36,178 bases of DNA from Cryobacterium sp. (GTDB lineage Bacteria; Actinomycetota; Actinomycetes; Actinomycetales; Microbacteriaceae). The number at the start of each line of letters is the position of its first letter. Within the stretch, counting starts at the first letter, position 1. The notes under the pieces were generated by a model, which was not told the DNA's origin, did no database searches, and saw only the letters and a program-made list of their open reading frames with translations. The DNA lies in contig JACMQV010000178.1 in NCBI GenBank assembly GCA_014376815.1, positions 1 through 36,178 on the forward strand, given 5' to 3'. This document shows, piece by piece, positions 15,400-21,632 of this stretch. The translations under genes and the position numbers were made by a program.

Positions 15400-16890
15400 A
15401 TGACCGATGTCGAGCTGCTCGTCTACGCCGACCGCCTGGGTGGCACCATCCACGACCTGCAGGCGCTGCTTGACGGGCCGCTGCGCGCATTCGGGAGCGT
15501 TCACGTGCTGCCGTTCTATGTTCCCTTCGACGGCGCGGACGCCGGCTTCGACCCGATCGACCATGCCGCGGTGGACCCGCGCCTGGGGACCTGGGACGAC
15601 ATGCGCAGCCTCGCCGGCACGCGGGGGCTCACGGCGGACCTGATCGTCAACCACGTCTCCTCCTCGTCGGTCGAATTCGTCGACTGGCTCGCCCGCGGCG
15701 GCGCATCCGACTACGACGGCATGTTCCTCACCTTCGACACCGTCTTCCCCAACGGTGGCACGGAGAAGGACATCACCGCGTTCTACCGGCCACGGCCCGG
15801 CCTCCCGTTTTCGGCCTACCAGGGCGCCGACGGCAGCCGCCACCTGGTTTGGACGACCTTCATGCCCACCCAGGTCGACCTGGACGTGCACCACCCCGCC
15901 GCCCTCGCCTATCTGACCCGCGTCCTGAAAACGCTCGCCGACGGCGGTGTCACGACCGTGCGCCTGGATGCCGTCGGCTACGCCGTGAAGACACCGGGCA
16001 CCGACAGCTTCATGACGGAACAGACCCTCGAGTTCGCCCGCACGGTTGTCACGCTGGCGCACGAGGAGAAGCTGGAGGTGCTGGTCGAGGTGCACGCGCA
16101 CTACAGCCAGCAGCTCGCGATCGCCCCGATCGTCGACCGCGTCTACGACTTCGCGCTCGCACCGCTGCTGTTGCACTCGCTCGGCACCGGAACGGTGGAC
16201 CGGCTCGCACGCTGGTTCGAGATCCGGCCGGAGAACGCGATCACCGTGCTCGACACGCATGACGGCATCGGCATCATCGACGCGGGCCCGATCGGAACGA
16301 AGACGGGCCTGCTCACCCACTCCGAGATGGTCGACATCTTCGCTCGCGCACACACGGCCACGGCCGGCCACTCCACGATCGCATCCGTGGTGCCCGAGTG
16401 GTTCACTCTGCCACACCAGATCAACGCGACGTTCTACAGTGTGCTCGGCGGCGAGGACCTGCCCTATTTCCTGGCCCGCGCCGTGCAGCACTTCCTGCCC
16501 GGGCGCCCGCAGGTCTACTACGTCGGGCTCCTCGGCGGGCTCGACGACTCCGCGCTGTTCGCAAGAACCGGGAGCGGGCGCGACGTGAACCGCCACGTCT
16601 ACACGGCGGAGGAGATCGAGGAGGCCCTGACGACCGACATCACCCGGGCACAGCTCGGACTGGCCCGCCTGCGGTCGACGCATCCCGCGTTCGAGGGGGA
16701 TTTCGCCTGGAACATCCGGGGCGAGGACGCCCTCGAACTGCGCTGGTCGCTCGGTGACGCCGCGGCGACACTCACCGTGACCACCACGGTGGGCGCACCC
16801 ACCGTGCGCATCGAACTGACGGATGCCGGGCACACGCAGGTGCTCGACACCCTGGCGTCCGTCGCCGAGTGGGCCCTCGCGATTCGCTGA
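15400..16890 (+). CDS. Sucrose phosphorylase (GH13 subfamily 18)
   Basis: A 496-residue enzyme, close to the 490-505 residues usual for sucrose phosphorylases. It should convert sucrose and phosphate to glucose 1-phosphate and fructose in the cytoplasm. The start LLVYADRLGGTIHDL, LPFYVPFDGADAGFDPIDH, IVNHVSSSSVEF and FYRPRPGLPF match the family. Catalytic residues are visible: nucleophile Asp190 in RLDAVGY, acid/base Glu230 in EVHAHY, and transition-state Asp288 in DTHDGIG. GGGAG lies nine bases before the ATG. GH13_18 also contains phosphorylases for sucrose 6-phosphate, glucosylglycerate and glucosylglycerol, and these cannot be wholly excluded. No sugar transporter is adjacent. Confidence 0.9.
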   Translation: MTDVELLVYADRLGGTIHDLQALLDGPLRAFGSVHVLPFYVPFDGADAGFDPIDHAAVDPRLGTWDDMRSLAGTRGLTADLIVNHVSSSSVEFVDWLARGGASDYDGMFLTFDTVFPNGGTEKDITAFYRPRPGLPFSAYQGADGSRHLVWTTFMPTQVDLDVHHPAALAYLTRVLKTLADGGVTTVRLDAVGYAVKTPGTDSFMTEQTLEFARTVVTLAHEEKLEVLVEVHAHYSQQLAIAPIVDRVYDFALAPLLLHSLGTGTVDRLARWFEIRPENAITVLDTHDGIGIIDAGPIGTKTGLLTHSEMVDIFARAHTATAGHSTIASVVPEWFTLPHQINATFYSVLGGEDLPYFLARAVQHFLPGRPQVYYVGLLGGLDDSALFARTGSGRDVNRHVYTAEEIEEALTTDITRAQLGLARLRSTHPAFEGDFAWNIRGEDALELRWSLGDAAATLTVTTTVGAPTVRIELTDAGHTQVLDTLASVAEWALAIR

Positions 16891-16939
16891 TCTCGGCGCG
16901 CCCGGAGCGCGAGACCAGACGATCGCGCTTGACTGAACT

Positions 16940-17914
16940 GTGCGCACCCGAACCCGCTGTTACCGCGACGGAATCCTCGTCGACGAGGATTTCCCCCTGG
17001 CCGACGTCTCAGAGCATCTCGCTCTGCCCGGCAGCGTCGTCTGGGTCGACCTGTCCGACCCCGCCGAGAGCGACCTCGCCCTCCTGGCCGAGGAACTCGA
17101 TCTGCACGAACTGGCGGTCGAAGACGCCCTCACCCTGCGACAGCGGCCCAAGCTCGACCGCTACCCCGACCATCTGTTCCTGTCCGCGTACTCCATCGGC
17201 ATCGAGAAGGACACAGCGCGGGTCAGCACGAACGAGATCGCCGCCTTCATCACCGACCGGGCCCTGGTGACCGTGCACAAGAACGGCAGATTCGACCTGG
17301 AGGCGGTCGTGAACCGCTGGGATTCCACTCCTGACCTGGCCACGAACGGCGTCGCCTACCTCCTGCACGGTCTGCTCGACTACCTCGTAGACGGTTACTT
17401 CGAGGCGGTCGAAGCGCTGGACGACGAGATCGAGGACCTCGAGGACCAACTGTTCCTGCCCAACAGCAACCAGGAAGTGGTGCAGCGACGTTCCTTCGAA
17501 CTGCGCAAGAGCCTCGTGACGCTGCGGCGGATCATCCTCCCGATGCGCGAGGTCGTGAACACGCTGCTGCGCCGCGACCTGCACCTGCTCCAGGATGAGA
17601 TGGGTCCCTATTTCCAGGACGTGTACGATCACGTGCTGCGGGCGATGGAGTGGACGGAGAGCCTGCGGGACCTGGCCACCAGCATCCTCGAGGCCAATCT
17701 TGCCATTCAGGGGAACCGGCTCAACGTGATCACCAAGAAGGTCACCGGGTACGCGGCCATCATCGCGGTGCCAACGGCCATCACCGGGTTCTACGGCCAG
17801 AACGTCCCCTACCCCGGATTCGCCGAGCCGCTCGGCTACTACAGCTCCGGCGCATTGATCGTGGGCCTCTCGGCCCTGCTGTACTTCCTGTTCAAACGCA
17901 ACGACTGGATCTGA
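16940..17914 (+). CDS. CorA-family divalent cation channel
   Basis: A 324-residue protein of normal CorA length. The cytoplasmic alpha/beta domain (about 1-150) contains WVDLSDP and LDLHELAVEDALTLRQRPKLDRY. A long stalk helix with RRSFELRKSLVTLRRIILPMREVVN follows, then two C-terminal membrane helices at about 260-285 and 298-318. The pore loop reads YGQN (285-288) instead of the usual YGMN, followed by VPYPGF. It would form a pentamer importing Mg2+ or a related ion. The start is GTG at 16940 with no clear ribosome-binding site. The Gly and Asn of the motif are kept, so transport of Mg2+ is still plausible; Zn2+ or Co2+ is an alternative. Confidence 0.9.
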   Translation: MRTRTRCYRDGILVDEDFPLADVSEHLALPGSVVWVDLSDPAESDLALLAEELDLHELAVEDALTLRQRPKLDRYPDHLFLSAYSIGIEKDTARVSTNEIAAFITDRALVTVHKNGRFDLEAVVNRWDSTPDLATNGVAYLLHGLLDYLVDGYFEAVEALDDEIEDLEDQLFLPNSNQEVVQRRSFELRKSLVTLRRIILPMREVVNTLLRRDLHLLQDEMGPYFQDVYDHVLRAMEWTESLRDLATSILEANLAIQGNRLNVITKKVTGYAAIIAVPTAITGFYGQNVPYPGFAEPLGYYSSGALIVGLSALLYFLFKRNDWI

Positions 17915-17935
17915 TCCAACGGCCGGATCCAGCCG

Positions 17936-18517
17936 TCACGGCACCCAGTAGCCGGTCTTGCCGAGCAGCCGGGTTTCGAGGTCGGCCTGCGGTGACACGT
18001 CCACCTCCGCCCCGAACACGCCCATCGTGCGCCAGGCATCCACCTGAGGAACGATCTGCTCCCACAGGTTCTGGACCAGGGGCGAGGGCAAGGAGTAGTC
18101 GAGGCCGGTCAGCCGGGCGATCGACCAGGCCTGGAAGGCACGGTAGATGCTCACGTGCTGCAGGTACTCGGCGAGCGGGAAGTCACCGTAGCTGAGGTGG
18201 ACGATCGAGTCGGGATCGAGGTCACGATTGACCGCGGCGGTGGCGAGGTCATTCAACCGGTCATAGGCCCCGATCGGATCCTGGCCCAGCAAATCACCGG
18301 CATAGGTGTCGCCGACCTCCTCGATTGTGCGCCCGGACAGAACGTCAGGCACCCAGGCCTCGTCGCGCGCGTGCTCGGCGACGATGTCGCGCAGCGTCGG
18401 ATCCGGCGAGCGCGTCCAGTCGACCGGAGCCGGCAGTCGGAGTTGTTCCGGAGTGAGCCGGTCGAGCACGGAGCGCAAGGCGGCATCCGCCTGGAGGAAC
18501 ATCTCTTTCTGCTTCAT
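17936..18517 (-). CDS. DinB-like / maleylpyruvate isomerase N-terminal domain protein
   Basis: A 193-residue four-helix-bundle protein of the DinB/YfiT superfamily, often mycothiol-dependent in actinobacteria. The start MKQKEMFLQADAALRSVLDRL, the VDWTRSPDPTLRDIVAEHARDE segment with His near 46, and EYLQHVSIYRAFQAW supply the helix and metal-ligand pattern. The reaction is not assignable; relatives transfer or isomerise thiol-linked substrates. It converges with the corA-like gene, leaving 21 bases, and lies downstream of csbD on the same strand beyond a strong hairpin. Confidence 0.85.
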   Translation of the reverse strand: MKQKEMFLQADAALRSVLDRLTPEQLRLPAPVDWTRSPDPTLRDIVAEHARDEAWVPDVLSGRTIEEVGDTYAGDLLGQDPIGAYDRLNDLATAAVNRDLDPDSIVHLSYGDFPLAEYLQHVSIYRAFQAWSIARLTGLDYSLPSPLVQNLWEQIVPQVDAWRTMGVFGAEVDVSPQADLETRLLGKTGYWVP

Positions 18518-18550
18518 CCCCGCAAGCTAGCACGGAGGGAGGACACAGGA

Positions 18551-18586
18551 GGGGGCCGCGTTTCGCCCCTGTCGTTCGCGGCCCCC
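18551..18586 (-). terminator. GC-rich hairpin downstream of csbD
   Basis: GGGGGCCGCG (18551-18560) and CGCGGCCCCC (18577-18586) form a perfect 10-bp stem with a 16-base loop. It lies 48 bases after the csbD stop and 34 bases before the DinB start on the same strand. There is no T-tract, as is common in high-GC actinobacteria. Confidence 0.6.
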
Positions 18587-18634
18587 GGTCGTGCGGCGGC
18601 CCGGTTACCCGAGCGCCTGTCCTGAGGTGACGAT

Positions 18635-18808
18635 TCAGTGTTTGAAAGCGTCCTTGATGTTCTCGCCGGCCTTCTTCATACTGGCCGAGGCCTGCTGGGC
18701 CTTGCCCTCGGCGACCTGGGAATCATCATTGGTGGCCTTGCCGACGGCCTCAGTGGCCTTGCCCTTGAGATCCTCGGCGGCGTTCTCGATCTTGTCGGAT
18801 GCGCTCAC
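18635..18808 (-). CDS. CsbD-family stress protein
   Basis: A 57-residue hydrophilic, Lys/Ala/Glu-rich protein starting MSASDKIENAAEDLKGKATE and ending NIKDAFKH. The KGKATEAVGKAT and VAEGKAQQA pattern is that of CsbD proteins, small soluble helical proteins induced by general stress; their molecular function is not established. The start is GTG at 18808, preceded by AGGGAAG. It is divergent from the ECF sigma gene with 151 bases between them, suggesting it belongs to the same stress response. Confidence 0.85.
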   Translation of the reverse strand: MSASDKIENAAEDLKGKATEAVGKATNDDSQVAEGKAQQASASMKKAGENIKDAFKH

Positions 18809-18898
18809 GGCGTCTTCCCTTTCCGTTGGTGTTTCGTGGGAGCAGCATGCGTTCCTGGCTGCCGGATTCGGTCACTCATAAGACGTGGCTTGTGGCAT

Positions 18899-18922
18899 AT
18901 TTGTCACACGGATTTGTCAAAT
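18899..18922. promoter_or_regulatory. ATTTGTCA direct repeats between csbD and the sigma gene
   Basis: ATTTGTCA occurs at 18899-18906 and 18912-18919, 13 bases apart. The second is part of the palindrome ATTTGTCAAAT (18912-18922). This AT-rich patch stands out in an otherwise GC-rich divergent promoter region. It may be a regulator or sigma-factor recognition site; read on the minus strand it includes TTGACA. Confidence 0.4.
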
Positions 18923-18959
18923 GTCTTCTGGACACGGCGGGTGAGGAGGCGAAGAGGCG

Positions 18960-19538
18960 ATGCCAACGACCTCGACCCGGCAGCCGCTGGCGTCTCCGCT
19001 CGAATCCTTCCCCGACCGGACCCTGGCCGGCCGGGCGGCTGACGGCGACGTGCGGGCGTTCGAGGTGCTCGTGCGGCGCCACGGCCCGCTGATGCGGGTG
19101 TACGCCAGCCGGGTTCTCGGATCGAACGACGAAATGGACGACGTCGTGCAGGAGTCCTTCATCACCGCGTGGCAGCAGCTTCCGAACCTCGATAACGGCG
19201 GGGCCGTCAAGAGCTGGCTGATGCGGATCGTCAGCCGCAAGAGCATCGACCGGGTGCGTGCCCGGCGGCGGCACGTTGATATCGACCTCACGGATCCGCC
19301 GGCTCCGGAACGTGAGTCCCCGCATAGACTCGTGGAAGCGGAGTCACAGACGGAAGCCCTGACGCGTGTACTCGCCGAACTGCCTGAAGACCAGCGACGG
19401 TGCTGGATGCTCCGGGAGCTGGGCGAGTGCAGTTACGGCGACATCGCCGATGAGCTGGAACTGCCCGTCTCAACTGTTCGCGGGCTCCTGGCACGAGCTC
19501 GCAACACCCTGCTCCATGAGATGGAGGAATGGCGATGA
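18960..19538 (+). CDS. ECF-type RNA polymerase sigma factor
   Basis: A 192-residue extracytoplasmic-function sigma factor. Region 2 spans about 20-95: DVRAFEVLVRRHGPLMRVYA, DEMDDVVQESFITAWQQLP and SWLMRIVSRKSIDRVRARRR. Region 4 spans about 125-190: LAELPEDQRRCWMLRELGECSYGDIADELELPVSTVRGLLARAR. It would direct RNA polymerase to stress promoters. Its stop overlaps the next gene's start in an ATGA junction, the usual arrangement for a sigma factor and its anti-sigma partner, but here the partner is an Asp23-type protein. Confidence 0.92.
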   Translation: MPTTSTRQPLASPLESFPDRTLAGRAADGDVRAFEVLVRRHGPLMRVYASRVLGSNDEMDDVVQESFITAWQQLPNLDNGGAVKSWLMRIVSRKSIDRVRARRRHVDIDLTDPPAPERESPHRLVEAESQTEALTRVLAELPEDQRRCWMLRELGECSYGDIADELELPVSTVRGLLARARNTLLHEMEEWR

Positions 19539-20194
19539 CCTCATCGGATGAGCCCTCCGCAGCGTCCGTCGCGAACCAGACCGCCGCTCGCGAACTCGCC
19601 CAGTACGCCGGGCACACTCTGGAGGAGCTGAGCGACTATCTCGACCGGGACCGCACCCCCGCGGACCCGAGTACCGACGGCTCCCCGGAGTGCCAGATCG
19701 CCCTGCAGGGGATGCAGCGGCTTCGGCGAACGCAGCGCACCCTGCTGCGGGAGGATGTTCGGCGCGAGGTCGAGCGCGGCGACGGCTGGGTGACATCGAT
19801 CCTGGCGCACATCAGCCTCGAGGCGCGTTCCGGGCGCGACATCCCGATCGAGCACCCGTCTCCGAGTGCGCGTCTGGTGGTGACCGAGGGGGCCGTGCGC
19901 GGCATCCTTCGGGCCGCCGGTGACAGTCTCCCGAACATCATCGTGGGCCGGTGCCGTCTCGACGGCGACGTGACCGTGCCGGGCACCCCCATCACCGTGC
20001 GCGTCGACGCCTCGGTCCGGGAAGGGGAGAACATTCCGGCCACGGCCGGCGCCCTCCGGCGGGTGCTCTACGCTGCGCTGCGCCAGCACACGGATCTCAA
20101 CGTCGCCGCCGTCGACATCACGATCCGCGACCTCTATGCCGCGATCCCGGCTGCCGAAGTCCCCTCTCCAACGGAAGCGAGCAGCGATGAGTGA
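19535..20194 (+). CDS. Asp23/Gls24 family protein with anti-sigma-like N-terminus
   Basis: A 219-residue protein. The C-terminal half (about 105-205) resembles the Asp23/Gls24 alkaline-shock envelope proteins: ARLVVTEGAVRGILRAAGD, IIVGRCRLDG, ITVRVDASVREGENIPATAGALRRVLYAALRQHTDLNVAAVDI. The N-terminal part contains GHTLEELSDYLD followed later by SPECQIAL, spaced like the zinc-anti-sigma pattern of H-LEELSAYLD and CPEC, though the first CPEC Cys is a Ser. GGAGG lies seven bases before ATG 19535, favouring it over ATG 19529. The start overlaps the sigma stop as ATGA. It could both sense envelope stress and restrain the sigma factor; that dual role is inference. Confidence 0.8.
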   Translation: MTSSDEPSAASVANQTAARELAQYAGHTLEELSDYLDRDRTPADPSTDGSPECQIALQGMQRLRRTQRTLLREDVRREVERGDGWVTSILAHISLEARSGRDIPIEHPSPSARLVVTEGAVRGILRAAGDSLPNIIVGRCRLDGDVTVPGTPITVRVDASVREGENIPATAGALRRVLYAALRQHTDLNVAAVDITIRDLYAAIPAAEVPSPTEASSDE

Positions 20195-20516
20195 CGTCCT
20201 CCCCTCCGCCGGGCTGCTCGACGACCTGGTCCGGGCCGTCCCCGGCGTGGACACGCTGTACTCGGCCGCGCCTTTCGTGGCCACCGTGATCGCCGCCGCC
20301 GTTGACGCGGTGACCGGTCGGTCGTCCTCCGCCAACTCCGTGGTGATCGTGCAGCGCAAGTCCGGCCTGTGCGTTTCGGTCAAGATCGGCATTGTCGAGT
20401 CATTCGCCGCCACCGAGGTGTGCCGCCGCGTGCACGACGCCATCGCGGAGCAGCTCGACCGCACCGGCGAAGGGCCGGTGGCCGAGATCGCGGTCACGGT
20501 CGCCCGCATCGGCTGA
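20187..20516 (+). CDS. Short Asp23/Gls24-like protein
   Basis: A 109-residue protein overlapping the previous gene by eight bases, so the three genes form one transcript. It contains SSANSVVIVQRKSGLCVSVK, IGIVESFAATEVCRRVHDAI and ends GPVAEIAVTVARIG. This alternation of short strands and a helix resembles the Asp23 core without its C-terminal extension. No signal peptide is seen; the moderately hydrophobic stretch at about 28-42 is short for a membrane helix. It probably assembles with the larger Asp23 protein. The family assignment is weaker than for its neighbour. Confidence 0.65.
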   Translation: MSDVLPSAGLLDDLVRAVPGVDTLYSAAPFVATVIAAAVDAVTGRSSSANSVVIVQRKSGLCVSVKIGIVESFAATEVCRRVHDAIAEQLDRTGEGPVAEIAVTVARIG

Positions 20517-20640
20517 GGCGTCCACGAAATCCCCCGCGCTGTAGATGATCGGCCGGTTGCGGTTAACCTCGACGGCCCGCACGATGTGGGGGGAATGATC
20601 GCGCCGGTCAGACCGCCACGCCCCCGCCGCCCCCGCCGCC

Positions 20641-20735
20641 CCCCGAACCAATTCGACGGAGATTCTTCTCAAAAAGCGGGAATCAGGCCGAAAAAACCGG
20701 TCCCTGGCGAACATCTCCGTCGAATTGGTTCGGGG
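20641..20735. repeat. Palindromic dispersed repeat, copy 2
   Basis: Perfect 23-bp inverted arms, with the left beginning CCCCGAACCAATTCGACGGA, flank a spacer of about 49 bases. The arms are shared with the copy at 132-222 while the spacer is largely diverged, although TTCTC after the left arm and fragments such as GGCC recur. It sits in the 357-base gap between the Asp23 operon and the SDR gene. The rest of the gap holds a C-rich tract before the repeat and no gene. The conserved arms imply selection or recent mobility. Confidence 0.8.
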
Positions 20736-20873
20736 CGCGGGTGGCTCGGCGGGGGTGGTCGGCGACGAATCGGAACCTGGTCCCGCGCGGCCGGTAGCCC
20801 CAGGTCGGTGGCGAGTGCTAAATAGTGGTTAGCGCCGCACTCAGACCGCTATCGCTCGGAGAGGAACACCGTC

Positions 20874-21632
20874 ATGACCGTCGATTTCATCCCCAACCGC
20901 TTCCAGGGCCAGACCGTGATCGTGACCGGAGCCGGGTCCGGAATCGGTCGCGCCACGGCCATCCGTTTCGCCCACGAGGGAGCCAGGGTCATCGCAGGCG
21001 ACGTCTCGACCGAACGGCTGAGCCAGTTGACCGAGGACTTCCCGGACCTCGACATCACGACCCTCGCCGGCGATGTGGCCCTGGAAGAGACTGCTCAGGC
21101 GCTCCTGGCAGCCGCCGGCGGCCCGGTCGACGTGCTCGCCAATGTGGCCGGCATCATGGATGCGTTCCTGCCGCTGGCCGAGATCGACGACGCCACCTGG
21201 GAGCGTGTCTTCGCGGTGAACCTCACCTCGGTCATGCGACTGACCCGCGCGGTGCTGCCGGGCATGATCGAGGCCGGACACGGCGCGATCGTGAATGTGT
21301 CCTCGGAGGCCAGCCTGCGGGCATCCGCCTCGGGCGTCGCCTACTCCGCTTCCAAGCACGCCCTCAACGGGCTGACCAAGAGCGTCGCAGTCGTCTACGG
21401 ACCGAAGGGCATCCGGGCGAACGCCGTGGCCGCGGGCGCCGTGAAGACCAACATCGAGGCGCCGTTCAAGTCCGCCTGGGCGCAGGAGCGCCTCGGGCCG
21501 CTCATGGCGGTCATCCCCACGTTCTCGGAGGCCGAGGAGCTTGCAGCCTCGATCACGTGGCCCGCGAGCAGCGACGCCAGCAACGTCAACGGGGCGATCC
21601 TGCCCGTCGATGGCGGCTGGTCCGCCATCTAG
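20874..21632 (+). CDS. SDR-family NAD(P)-dependent oxidoreductase
   Basis: A 252-residue classical short-chain dehydrogenase. The cofactor-binding TGAGSGIGR motif begins at residue 18, and GDV follows strand 3 in AGDVAL. NVAGIM is the NNAG-like motif, and the catalytic Ser144-Tyr157-Lys161 set is in NVSS and YSASKHAL. The Asp after strand 2 (IAGDVS) suggests NAD preference. The end, [15 protein letters not shown], is typical. The substrate is unknown. GAGAGGA precedes the ATG. It converges with the GGDEF/EAL gene, the two stops overlapping by four bases. Confidence 0.92.
   Translation: MTVDFIPNRFQGQTVIVTGAGSGIGRATAIRFAHEGARVIAGDVSTERLSQLTEDFPDLDITTLAGDVALEETAQALLAAAGGPVDVLANVAGIMDAFLPLAEIDDATWERVFAVNLTSVMRLTRAVLPGMIEAGHGAIVNVSSEASLRASASGVAYSASKHALNGLTKSVAVVYGPKGIRANAVAAGAVKTNIEAPFKSAWAQERLGPLMAVIPTFSEAEELAASITWPASSDASNVNGAILPVDGGWSAI

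Noticed and set aside
15400-16890. Assignment as an amylase or trehalose-type GH13 enzyme
   Set aside because: The N-terminal YADRLGG and YRPRPGLPF motifs and the overall length fit the phosphorylase subfamily, not hydrolases.
20813-20842. CIRCE-like heat-shock operator (GAGTGCTAA)
   Set aside because: The half-site is present, but the arms are in the reverse order to CIRCE and the other arm (TTAGC, then CACTC) is interrupted; the downstream SDR gene is not a chaperone.
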